Positions 11,484 to 21,873 of a stretch of DNA of 64,000 nt are shown here, piece after piece; positions within the stretch are counted from its first letter, which is position 1; each line of letters begins with the position of its first letter. The stretch comes from Sarcocystis neurona. Its lineage: Eukaryota; Apicomplexa; Conoidasida; Eucoccidiorida; Sarcocystidae. The stretch covers positions 223,700 to 287,699 of the forward strand of contig KL647289.1 in NCBI GenBank assembly GCA_000727475.1, in the 5' to 3' direction. The position numbers and the translations under genes are program-made. The notes beneath the pieces were generated by a model that worked only from the letters and a program-made list of their open reading frames with translations, did not search any database and was not told the DNA's origin.

Positions 11484-13958
11484 ATGCGAGACACTCAAGG
11501 CCAGCACAGTTGTTTTACTGGATTGTATGATGAGCGCTGCGCCAATACAGCAAAACAGTTGCTGACTGCTAACGTTGAATCTCGCTCCACAGTTCATGAT
11601 ACTGTCAATCCAGAGGGAACGACTGTAGGCTCAGCTCTGGAAGCTACCCCTTCTGGGTTTGAACCACCAAATCCCGTCGACTTTTCCACTGAATCACCGT
11701 GCAAAAGAGGTTTACCCAAGAATGCGACCACATACAGAGCTTCGCCCCCCGGCGAAGCGGCGGAGGCTCTTCTGCTACCAACGAAACGCTGCGCCCCTCC
11801 TGCGTGCCTCTGGTCGAGCTCGTCGCAGCCTGACGGTGACGACCATCCAGTTGTAGGCACAAATCTTTGTGCTTCCTTCGTAGGAGCGAGCAACGAGAGT
11901 GCTGAAAGTAGTTCCACTGATGCGTACTACGTAGAAGCAAGCTGCGCACCAGACAAAGAACTGCACGCCTTCAGTCGCAGGCTTCAGCAAGCCCTATTGC
12001 ATGTAAAACGACACGCCGAAGACGGTTTCCTGACGGCGAAAGCTTCCGTATATGAGCGCTTGGTGGAGCAGCTAAACGCCGAACGCGAAAGAGAGCTGCA
12101 GCGCCTTGAAGAAGCCCGCCAAGAAGCTGAGGGCGCTAGGAATCTGCTTCATGCCTTGAGAAGGAGCAAAGAAGCTACAGAGGAGAAGTTGAGTCGAATG
12201 TGCATTTTTCTGCGCAGGCAGAGGTTACGGCAGCAGGTTCGCCAAGAACAGCAGGAGGCTTTGCACCGGTGGAAGTGCTTTGCGGTGCGCCGCAGGCACC
12301 AGCGTGTACAGAACAATATTGTCATCTCTGTCAGCGAGCGTATACGTACTTGGCGCGTGTTTATCCCGTGGCGTGTAGCAGCGCTCCAGACAGCATCAGC
12401 GCGTCGGCAGCAGACTGCAGCTCGGCAGGCTCAGGTCCAAATGGATAATCAGTTGAGGCTCGCTGAAGCCGATAAAGCTCGGGAGGAGCAGCTAGTGAGA
12501 GACCTGCGCCAACAACTCCAGGCAGAGACAACGCTGCGTCTGCGACTTCAGGAAAATCTTCGTCGCATCTTTCTCGAGGGAGCGTCAGCTGTATGCGGTG
12601 GCCAGCACAACAGCTGCAAAGGGACAGTGTCGGAAAGTGTGAAATTGTGCCCGGCGGCCCATGCTTCGAATTCAATAGGGCCGCATAAGCTCAACCCACC
12701 GGTAGGCTGCACAAGGTTTTGCACTAAAGTGACCTCGAAACCAGAGAGTATGACAGCCTCATGGGACATTCAAAAAAACTGCAGCCACACCACTGAAAAA
12801 TCTCCAGAAACAGTGACAGCTGCTATTTTCCACGAGAGGACAGAGGGCAGCGCAAAAGGAAAGATCGGCACTTTGCAAAACCGAGGGTCCCTGGCTTCTG
12901 GAGGTTGTGCTTTGATGAATCGGCAGCGGCGAACAAACATTTTGAAAACTAGACCGTTCACCAGTGTCGGTTACCGCGCCTTGCATTCCGCAACTACGAG
13001 TGGTGATCCGGCGGCGGACGCGGCCCACCCATCACTCCCCTCAGTCGTGACGGAAGAGCCAACCCAGTGCCCAAAGGTGAGGTCCCACCAGCTACAGAGG
13101 TGCCTGTCTGGATCAAAGTCGCTTGAGGTGATCGGACAAACTGTAGTGCCACCGTTGCTAAGGGACCTGTTGCCAGCCGTGACCAGGGAGCTACCAGATA
13201 CCAGCCCGGATCTCGCTTCTAAAGTGGATCTCTCTTCTTGCCTTGAACCGATGCCGCCTCCGTGTAGTCGTGCAAGCTGGTGTCACGCTGGCACACTGGA
13301 CGGTCTGCACCAGCAGGAATGCGATAGTAAAGGTCCAGGGACCTGTGAGTGGAGTGGCTTTGATGCAGGTTGTGCCCATCATCAGTTAAATCCTCCGAAA
13401 GTGCGTGTCGACCATTCCTTGAGTATGCGCCCCAGAGCGGTGTACCCCGGGATTGCTCAGCGTCTAGAGAGGTCAACACAGGGGGCTTCGACTACAGCAC
13501 ACCCGGCAGATCGCGCCTCGTGCGGACCACGTGTTGACTATTTATTCGTGACCGCCGCGGAAACCAACTTACTCTCACGCCCCGGCAACCGCGGCGGCAT
13601 TGGCTGGGCGGCCGATAGCAGACAACGTCTGAAAACTTGCATGGTGTCAGAGACGGTTCGTACGAATTGCAACAAGCCTGTCCAGAACCACGCGGTCAGA
13701 TGTGACAAGCTGGCTAAAGGCCCCTTGAGAAGCACGGTGATCTACCCAGGAGGCGTGGAAACGAATCAAAGATACTCTTGTGGGCCCGTATACCATAAAC
13801 TCCCACGCAGTCAAGATAGGGTTGGGTGTACGACAGGCAGGATGGGCAGCACAACTCCACATATAGGTTTCGTTTGCCCTGATATCCGTCCTCCGTTAGG
13901 CTCTCACGCAGGACGGGTGCAAGGCAAGAAAGGCTCCAGTTGGACGCAAAGTTGTTGA
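11484..13958 (+). CDS. POC5: POC5-like centriolar (centrin-binding) coiled-coil protein
   Basis: A single open frame codes about 824 residues from the ATG at 11484. A conserved core of roughly residues 155-370 is a continuous coiled coil with the layout of POC5. It has a helical lead-in (LLHVKRHAEDGFLTAKAS), an ARNLLHALRRSKEATEEKLS stretch equivalent to the POC5 NL-x-x-AL segment, and Trp-centred repeats (ALHRWKCFAVRRR, FIPWRVAALQ) that match centrin-binding repeat spacing. A closing helix ends LRRIFLEGASAV, the counterpart of the family's terminal F-x-RG-x-x-AL motif. POC5 is a centrin partner of the distal centriole lumen in animals. The N-terminal ~150 and C-terminal ~450 residues are Ser/Thr/Pro-rich, unrecognised and much longer than in animal POC5. 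Assignment rests on motif order seen by eye, and a generic Sfi1-like protein is the main alternative. An additional short 5' exon cannot be excluded. Confidence 0.7.
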   Translation: MRDTQGQHSCFTGLYDERCANTAKQLLTANVESRSTVHDTVNPEGTTVGSALEATPSGFEPPNPVDFSTESPCKRGLPKNATTYRASPPGEAAEALLLPTKRCAPPACLWSSSSQPDGDDHPVVGTNLCASFVGASNESAESSSTDAYYVEASCAPDKELHAFSRRLQQALLHVKRHAEDGFLTAKASVYERLVEQLNAERERELQRLEEARQEAEGARNLLHALRRSKEATEEKLSRMCIFLRRQRLRQQVRQEQQEALHRWKCFAVRRRHQRVQNNIVISVSERIRTWRVFIPWRVAALQTASARRQQTAARQAQVQMDNQLRLAEADKAREEQLVRDLRQQLQAETTLRLRLQENLRRIFLEGASAVCGGQHNSCKGTVSESVKLCPAAHASNSIGPHKLNPPVGCTRFCTKVTSKPESMTASWDIQKNCSHTTEKSPETVTAAIFHERTEGSAKGKIGTLQNRGSLASGGCALMNRQRRTNILKTRPFTSVGYRALHSATTSGDPAADAAHPSLPSVVTEEPTQCPKVRSHQLQRCLSGSKSLEVIGQTVVPPLLRDLLPAVTRELPDTSPDLASKVDLSSCLEPMPPPCSRASWCHAGTLDGLHQQECDSKGPGTCEWSGFDAGCAHHQLNPPKVRVDHSLSMRPRAVYPGIAQRLERSTQGASTTAHPADRASCGPRVDYLFVTAAETNLLSRPGNRGGIGWAADSRQRLKTCMVSETVRTNCNKPVQNHAVRCDKLAKGPLRSTVIYPGGVETNQRYSCGPVYHKLPRSQDRVGCTTGRMGSTTPHIGFVCPDIRPPLGSHAGRVQGKKGSSWTQSC

Positions 13959-15245
13959 CCGTGTTGTAGTATTGGAACAGCAAGAAAGCAAGCCTCTTCG
14001 CGGCAGGTGCAGTGAGCATTTTTGGTGTGAACAGAATGCCACCAAGTACTGTTCTCCGCCATCCTTCTTCAAGGAGCTGTGGGGAAACATGTTTCGCTCG
14101 CACGTAGCTGAGAAGCACTGAGCAGCGTGGGGGGAGTCGCCACTTACTTCGTCATTTCGTATCGTGGGCCTCTGCTCCGTCATATTCATTTGTTCGAACT
14201 GAGCTTCTGCCGCTTCTGTATTTCTGAAGTGCTTCTCACCTTACTGCATCGTCTGAAATTTTTCACGTTACTCTACATACTTTCTAGTATGCAGGCAGAA
14301 AACTACACCAGCAACCTGAACTGGTCGCGGATAGTGGGCAGACAGAGGAGAAAGTTTTTCGTGCTGAAAGCCTTCTGGCTTTCCACTATGCAGCGGTGAC
14401 TCAAAGTGAAAAGCAGGTCTGTGTACCTATGTGAGGTTACGTCGACTGGATGGACCTTCCCTGTACGAGGCTGTACGAAAAGGTGGAATCGGTGGCCGCC
14501 GTTTTGAAAACCTTACAGAGTGCCCGATAGAGTGCGTGACGAAGCGTTTGCGACGTGTGATATATTGCAATACAGATAATTCGTCGCCTTCGGACACTCC
14601 TCTGACATGCACCTTTTACTAAGCCTCCTCCAATGACAATATATTTTCTTGAAAACACCAGGCACACCGTGTGAACGGTGAGTTCGACGTTCCCCGTACA
14701 TCGCTCCTGCGTATACTAACAGAGTACTCCATTTGTTATTTGGTCCCGCGTGGACGTGCACCGCGTCTGGTTCACAGCTGTGCGGCACCGTGCCAGGTTC
14801 TGTGTCGGCGTCGGTTTTGAGTAACACTGTTACACAGAATTCTAACATGACACATGTAGGGAATACAAGTATTTTGCAAACTGTTAAGACACACTCACAC
14901 TTAGGTTTTCGTAGACCATCGTCTCTCATGGTACCTACTTATGCAACTCCACCACAGGGCTTCCTGGGACGCCACACGGTGCCCCCTTTGGAATTTTCAT
15001 CGTGAGTGGCTGAGCAGCAAGTTCATACACACAGCATATATATGACCTGGGGAAAGAAACTTCCCGTCGCCAGCCCTTTGCCAGCAGGTGTCCCAATATT
15101 TTACTTCTCACACGCGTGACGTCTTCTTGTGCCTTGTTGGATCTTCCTAGAACTAGTCGTCCGTTGATTTGTCATGCTCGACAGCGCTGGTCAAGCGCGT
15201 TTGCCGGTGAGTCCGATCATCCGGACATCGTTGATCGGTATCCTT
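13959..15245. other. Intergenic, convergent gene ends
   Basis: The stretch lies between the stop of the POC5-like gene (+) and the stop of the small membrane-protein gene (-), so it should hold two 3' UTRs. Short frames on both strands (14.1-15.0 kb) lack recognisable sequence or consistent splice sites. No repeat is seen. Confidence 0.5.
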
Positions 15246-15701
15246 TTAGCCAAGTTGCAGGCTAGCATTCTCGTTGCAGATCACCGTGCAGATTAGGCTG
15301 AGCAATGAGGTCAGCAGTGTGACGGATGCAACAATAATTCCGACGCCACCTGCATAACCGATGTTGCCAAACATTGCCATCACAAGGTTCCACGCAGAGA
15401 AGTGAGCGAAGTTCACTGTCATGAAGTCAAATTGAAAAACGCGGAAATGACAGAGGATAGATACGGCCCCCATAACAAACGGCGTCCAGATGTCCACGAA
15501 GACGCTAGGAACAAATGAGAACAGCGACATTCGCCAAGATGACTTGTTCACATCTGCTATGAAGTTATTGGAGTCTACGGATATCGATGCATTTGTGGAA
15601 GAAAGTCGAAACGCCCACAAGATCACAGTAAGGACGCCACTGAGGAGACCGAGCCATTTTGTGACTTTCGTCAGGCCGTCCTCGATATTTGCCTGAGCCA
15701 T
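15246..15701 (-). CDS. Small four-span membrane protein, possibly TVP15/COPI-associated family
   Basis: A complete 151-codon frame starts at the ATG at 15701 (AAGATGGCTCAGG); the upstream in-frame GTG is not needed. Hydrophobic segments occur near residues 18-35 (WLGLLSGVLTVILWAFRL), 65-85, 92-110 and 118-145 (a Gly/Ile/Val-rich last segment with NIGYAGGVGIIVA). Two N-glycosylation sequons lie between the first two spans. Size, four spans, a Trp/Gly pattern and a short polar tail are reminiscent of the COPI-associated/TVP15 Golgi membrane family found in apicomplexans, but no motif is diagnostic. It could instead be a coccidia-specific alveolar or Golgi tetraspan protein. The coding region is intronless. 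Confidence 0.65.
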   Translation of the reverse strand: MAQANIEDGLTKVTKWLGLLSGVLTVILWAFRLSSTNASISVDSNNFIADVNKSSWRMSLFSFVPSVFVDIWTPFVMGAVSILCHFRVFQFDFMTVNFAHFSAWNLVMAMFGNIGYAGGVGIIVASVTLLTSLLSLICTVICNENASLQLG

Positions 15702-16381
15702 CTTGTCGATGTTTTGAGTAGTCTTCACACAGTTGTGACGTTTTGTAAAATATCAGACTTCGACTCCCTTATTTTGTCTAGCAAGTTGTTGTGCAACTGA
15801 AACGACTGTGCTTCCCAAGAGAAATGAAATGTTGTCCATCCTGCTTCTGCCAGGCACAGGTGCGGGGCCCGCGGCGGTGTACTCCCACCACACACCTTGC
15901 CACGCACGGAAAAGCAACCTGACGTGTTGTGTTTTTGAGTGCAAGATTCGTTCTTGTAAGGTTCAAGTGCCGAGTGCTCTAGTAATGATGTCTCTGTTTA
16001 CTGCCTTTGAACGTAAATGCCACGCAAGGCTCGGGAGGAAACTCTCGCTTCCTGAAATTATCTCGAGCTGCTATTGGACACCACGCGTAGACAAGAGGGT
16101 TAGGCGTTAACTGCAATGGAGAAAGAGGGGAGACACCACTGGCAGTACCCTACCATGGAATCTCTCACTTTGTGTACATTAGTAGCTGATGAAGATGACG
16201 CTTCTGAGGTAGCACGGAGAACAGCACTGCCGCCACTTTTGATCCACAGCCTGTATGTCACGTGCCTGAACCTGCAGTAGCCACCAGCGCTACGCAGAAA
16301 ATTCTTCAGAGTGGAACGTCAGGGTGAAAAGGCTCTGGAACACTGCACCGGGTCAGAGCCAGCCTCTACACGTCAAGAACC
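15702..16381. other. Divergent intergenic region
   Basis: About 680 bp between the start of the small membrane-protein gene (-) and the start of the coiled-coil gene (+), so probably a bidirectional promoter region. No simple repeats and no recognisable regulatory motif. Confidence 0.45.
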
Positions 16382-18036
16382 ATGGCGGACTGCCCACGCT
16401 GGGGAGGCTACGTGCCCGTGCTGGAAATTCCCGCACGGCTACGCCAAAAGGCAACGATGAAGAATGATAAGAGCTCGCCGAACAAACTAGCCTTTCGGCG
16501 TGTGCCTCTGCGCTTCCGCGAGGGAGCCGACAAAGACGCCGAGGTCGAAGTGACAACGCAGCGGGATGCTCCAGATAGCCCAACGCAGGTATGATCCTTC
16601 AGGAAGACTACTGCACATGAAGTGGCGGCCTTTCTTCAGCATCCCATTTACGCAGCCTCCACCCTCTGCCCATCGCGACTCGAGAACGTATTTCTAGAGC
16701 AATGGAACTCGGACGATATAGTTTGTAGCGCGATTGTGTCACGAAAGGGTACTGCTGAGCAGAAGCTTGAGGCGACCTTTACACTTTCGCTGGGTTTTAG
16801 GAAAGAAACTCTTGTACTGTCTGCAAAGGTGCTACTCGTGCAGCCGCCTTCGGCCAGCCCCAACCAACGTTCAACGAACCGAAGGGGTGAAATGGGAGAC
16901 GAAGGTTCAGGGCGACACGTAGATGGACAGCCAAATCAGAGAATGCCGCAGTTGCTGTCAGAGGATGCTGCTCTTCTGCAAGCGCGGCTGCGAGTAGGCA
17001 TTTCGGAAGGAAGCAGGAGAGACATGGTGAGCCAGCACTGCGGGACGCGTCAGAAACTAATTCTTTGCAAAGGACACAAGATTAACCCAGTCACTGCAGC
17101 ACACTGGAGAATAGCAGACCACTCTTGCCTCTTTGTATTACGGTTGACAGCCACAGATTTCTGAACGGCACGTCTGCCTGGAGACGTGCACAAGCGCGGA
17201 CAAGAAGGGAAGTGTATTTTTGCGCGGCTACGTTGCCTCAATTTAGTTTGCAGGGGAGACGTGCCAGATTGTAGACTTTAGCCTACGCCTGTGTGCAGAT
17301 TCCCTGGTTGTACCTCCCTCTTCGTGCCATTTGCTAGACTTCGACACAAAGGGGCGTCGAGGCAAAGGCAATAAGTGTGCGGCCGACCGCAGCACCCTTC
17401 GAGCGGATACACGACCCAGAGCAACACGTCATCGTAGACGTTCCCACTCCTGAAGGCCTGCAGGGGAGTGCAAGAGAGTGTCGTGATGCAAGAAAGCAAT
17501 TGCTCGAAGCTGTGGAGGAGGACCGAGAGAATCACAATTCTACGATGCGAGATGTTAAGTTAATATGTCTCACAACAGACGACCAGGATCTCGCGAAGAC
17601 GCAGAAAAGAATCCGTCAGTACTACGAGTTCCGGCGTCTGCTGGCCTCCAAGGAAGCGGCTGGTGGACAGCTGGCGGAAGAGAAGAATCTCATTCTCGAC
17701 CAGTTAGCAAGTCTCAATGCGGAGCTCGAATTGGCGTTGGCTGAAAGACAAAGTGCCTTTCAACGCAGAATCGCTCTAAGGAGTGTTGGGCCGCAGCCTT
17801 GTCCGCAGCATTCCCATGCAAAATGCGCAGAATTGTCAGCTCCTGCGGCACACAGCGTAGAGCAGAGGGACGGCGCCAAGAGGGCTGTGGAAGAGCTTCT
17901 CGCTTCCGTAACTAAATTGCAACAGGAAAATCAGCACCTGCACGAGGAAAACGTGCGTCTGCGGCGAACACTAGCGATGTTCCAAACGTCTCACTGCGAG
18001 CCTGGCAAGTCGGCAAACAACAGTTCACTCTTTTAG
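16382..18036 (+). CDS. Three-exon coiled-coil protein, unknown function
   Basis: Three exons join in phase 0. Exon 1 is 16382-16588 (MADCPRWGGYV..., ends CAG|GTATGA). Exon 2 is 16640-17026 after a 51-bp intron ending TTTCTTCAG, with donor GTGAGC. Exon 3 starts at 17338 after a pyrimidine-rich TTTGCTAG acceptor and runs to the stop at 18036. The product is about 431 residues. The N-terminal ~130 residues look beta-rich and may be a compact domain. The exon 3 part is a charged coiled coil in two blocks (RIRQYYEFRRLLASKEAAGG... and LLASVTKLQQENQHLHEENV). No family recognised. An alternative donor (AAC|GTGCGT near 17960) would be in phase with an acceptor before 18142, which would fuse this gene with the next; the sequence alone cannot decide. 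Confidence 0.6.
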
Positions 18037-18072
18037 TATCACGCTGACCAGCGAAACTACATTGGCCGCTGA

Positions 18073-20817
18073 ATGTCCCTTTCGACTCGACTTCTTCTTC
18101 AGTTACGCTGTTTCTCCCGCTCTACGGTATCCGTCATACAGACCGTAAATGCAAACATGCGAATGTGTCAGCCGCCACGTGTTTCAGCCTCGGTCCTCGG
18201 TCGTCTGTCTGTACCACGGTGGAGTAGTTCGCTTCGCTTTTCTGTCCTTTTTGGCCACACAGGAAAAGGTCGGGAGCAAAGGAGGCCTGTTTCTCCGGAA
18301 AAAGTTATCAATGCAATGCCGACTCCCCCGGGGGCGGAAAGAGTGGCTTTTTCGCAGCACCTGACTCTCGAGAACCACTTGGGTGTCCGCCGTTGGCGAA
18401 ATATAATTTGTCCGGCGAAGAGCCGCTGGCGCAGACACGTAGGAGAACAACAGATCCGAGCTTTTCTTAAGGCGGGGGGCGTGGTCGCCGACACGCCGCT
18501 CAAGGAAACACACCTGGCCAGATCCCTGATAAGTGCCTTTCGAATCATGTACAAGAAAGTCCTGCACTTCAAACGGAAGAGCCTCACAATACAGTCAAAG
18601 GTGCGTTCGTTGGTTCCTTTTTGGTGTCCAGATTTCGCCTCTTTAACAGCGTTTCACGGAAACTACAGCGTTGAAGCCGTGAGAGACTGCAGGCCGGAAC
18701 AGGCGTATCGCAAAACTAGAGAGTCCACCTCTCTGTACATGTAGAGCGTAAACTTGGATTTACACGCTAGTGAGTTACGTAACTCTCCCGCCGTCGGCTG
18801 TTCAAGCACAGGCGGGTCTAGCACGGTGTGTTGACCTGCGCCCATGTACTGTAGACCTGTTCTATGCAAGCTAGAACCTTTGTTGAACATTTTTCGTGCC
18901 AACTCCTGACAACGCGCTTGCCCAGCAATACTCCGTTTGTTCGTCTGCGATGTCATTGCTCATTAGTACAACAAACAGCGCCTGTTGGCGGAAGCCCGTC
19001 ACAGTGAGCACCTAGCTGAACCTGAGGAAGAAGCCTTCAGTCTCCAGTGGAAAATTGGCGTCCTTGAAGCTGAAGTTACGCGTCTCCGTCGCCTTTTGGA
19101 ACTCAGTTCAGGAACGTCTTTGTCATTAGCAACGATTCACCAATTCTTCCTCGATCAAAAGGCGACCCTGCAGCGTCAAGCGGCCACAGAAGTTGCAGCA
19201 ATTGAAGCACTTGAAACGCAGTTCGATGTTATCCAGGACTTGAGCGTAATGTGTGGCTCCACTGGTGACACCGACGAGTCGTCGGACGACCTTTCTGGCC
19301 TTGCCGGCCACACAAGCCAGGTCCCTTTGTCATCTGCAACTGTTCACCAGGTTACAAGAAAGCACATCAATAATGCAGCGCTGCTAGAAAAAGCGTTCCG
19401 CGCAACATTTGATGCAGCTGTGGACGCCGTAGATGCACTCAAAGAGAGGCATGCAGAGACGGACGCGCGCTTGGCTCAAATACAGTTAGGGCTTATCCAT
19501 GTAGAACAGGATTTGAAACTGTTGGGGAAAGAGCAACGACTGGAGACAGAAAAACACATGAAGGAGTTCTCGAGAGAAGATGGAGGGCTCAGGGCCGGGT
19601 ATTCGCGATCTTGCTACAAGCGCCAGTTGTTAGGACCCGGCTGCGCGGAGAGAGAGACTCAAACTGATGGAGGTGGAATCGTGTCTCGAAGGCTCCTTTA
19701 CAGTGGAGAATATCAAGTCAACGACAGCGCGACTTGTCCCGTTACTGTATCCATTATCAACGAAGAGGATATCGTGGTAAAGTTAATGCTAGAGGATATG
19801 GAGCATCCCCTTTGTTTGTGCATGGCTTTTGCTGGGATCAGATTCTTAAATGCTCCTGTGGCGAAAAACATACAGCTCGCCGACGCTGACGCAAAAGTGC
19901 CGGCTGCGGCTAACGAGTCCACTAATAAGGACAACGTTACGCGTGCGGAGGCTGCACGGCGGCCTACAACGAAAAGAAGACGCACGCCCGACCAAGCAGA
20001 CGGACAGTCGATTGTGGAAATGCTTGATATTGAATACGTTCGCGGTGTCCCTTGTCTGTTACTAAACGGGCAAGAAATCGGCATGCCAGCGTCCCAAGAT
20101 CCTCGCCCACATACCACCTACGAGGAAGATTGCTTGTACAATGACAAATTAGCCCTTGGGCTTGTTTGCCCTGCTCTGGGAACCCCACTGATGCTGCTGC
20201 TCATGCAGTGCGCCCGACGACGGTTTGGAATGCTTTTTTTCCACTTGTGTGTGTACAACAGTCTCACTGGCTGGGCTAAATACGCGTCTGTTTCCTCGAA
20301 GGACGTATCTCGCCGCCTGGGGTACACGGGAGACAGAGATCTTCTGGAGGCACTTGGAAACGTCAAGCGACGCGGAAAGATTGCCGAAACAGCCGTCACG
20401 AAAAAAATCCTGAAATTGTTTGAAGAATTTTTTGCAACAGATCTGCCTCTCGCCGCTTCAAGCCCACCTTCCGAGCCAGTAGCGCAGACCTTCTCGCCAA
20501 GGACATTCGTTCTTTGTGGCAGGTTAAGTAGCGATGAGAAGGGAGAGATTATTAAGCAACAAGAGCGCGACAGAGCGAAACGAATTCGCTCCCGCACCAA
20601 TACACGAGGTGTTGAGCCGTCAATACTGACTGCAGCACCGGTGGACACATTTGAAAGCTGCCAGCAGCCAGTGCTGACAGGCAGTGAGCACGAACCGAAT
20701 CGCTTGCATGCGAATAATTTTTCAGAGCAGCCCGAATCTGATATTCATGTTTTCGTCTATCTAAAACTTTGCATTACGTGGGATTGCGAGGTAGACATAT
20801 TGCTGGGTTTCGAGTAA
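18073..20817 (+). CDS. Coiled-coil protein with C-terminal unknown domain, two exons
   Basis: Exon 1 runs from the ATG at 18073 to 18600 (AAG|GTGCGT). Exon 2 runs from 18979 (ACAAACAG acceptor) to the stop at 20817; both are phase 0, giving about 789 residues. The N-terminus is Arg/Ser/Leu-rich without acidic residues (MSLSTRLLLQLRCFSRSTVS), like a mitochondrial presequence, unless the true exon begins at the in-phase acceptor before 18142. The splice joins a basic helical region to a strong heptad coil (KIGVLEAEVTRLRRLLELSS), followed by further coils to about residue 390. The C-terminal third (around VTVSIINEEDIVVKLMLEDM and LLLNGQEIGMPASQ) looks folded but is unrecognised. It could be a cytoskeletal or centrosomal protein, given its coils and its POC5 and SF-assemblin neighbours, but nothing in the sequence proves that. 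Confidence 0.6.
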
Positions 20818-21873
20818 GGCGTGACTAATGCGTTTGTTACTTGTTACAGAAATACACCTTAAACCGCGTTTTTTAACCTGTCAGCAAGCTTCCCTCGGTT
20901 GGGTTTCAAGAGAAAGGCAGTCACTCATGAGCAGGGAAGCACACTTCAGTCAGGCATTTCTCAGACACGCACACGCAGGAAGTGACACGCCTCCACAGAG
21001 GTGCTGACTACAACGGTGTGCTAACGTTGTCGGCACGGTCGACAGAAAAATGTCAGCTACAACCCCCCAGGAGGCGCGCGATTGGAACGAAAGTAGCTTT
21101 TATTAAAGAATTCACATACGGGTAACCTTCGACGTATGCAAGGCAGCCGCAGGCGTCCCTGAGCAGTGCTGCTTGATCGTCAGTGACACACGCGTGACAC
21201 TGCCAGATTCAGGATTAAGAACACGGAGGAGCCTATGAACGACGTATTGTCAAATTGAGATATGTTGGCAAAAGAGAACGATCCTGGACCCTCACGAGCT
21301 TCTTTGCGTCAACGCGCAAAACAAGCCAATGGCATCACAGTGCCTACGGGGGCTCTTCATTAGAAGTAATTTACAGCTGTCTCAACACACCCGGCTGGCA
21401 GAGCATGCCCTACATCGAGACATCAGAAAAGTGGTCACGTAGTTCAAGCTCGAATTCGCATCAACCAGATGCCACATAGGACATATCCATTTGCTGTTGC
21501 ACCATATTACGCGTTTTTGAGGACTAATAAAATCGCTCTTTAATCACGTGCGCCGACTTGCGTAGCGCACGCAAGGACTACGTGCAAACGAGTATAAAGG
21601 GAGCGACACCAAACAAACCGCAGTGCCTCGTTTAGATCCAGCAGTTGCCTTTCGCACGCATTTGTGCAAGCGTTAGGCGTTGAAGCGCTTGCACGCACAT
21701 ACTAACACCGGGGGCCGTCATGGCAGCAGATACGTACCCACACGCGTACACACGTACACGCGGGCAAATTCCTCCACGTTACGTGGTTGGTGCAACGGTC
21801 ACTTTAGGAAGTCTTTAACGAATGCGGCGCGGCACAGGAGAGCAGCATTACCGTGCCGTAAGAGGGACTCCAT
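20818..21873. other. Convergent intergenic region
   Basis: About 1.05 kb between the stop of the coiled-coil gene (+) and the stop of the SF-assemblin gene (-). Only short unconvincing frames are present, and no simple repeats. Confidence 0.5.
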
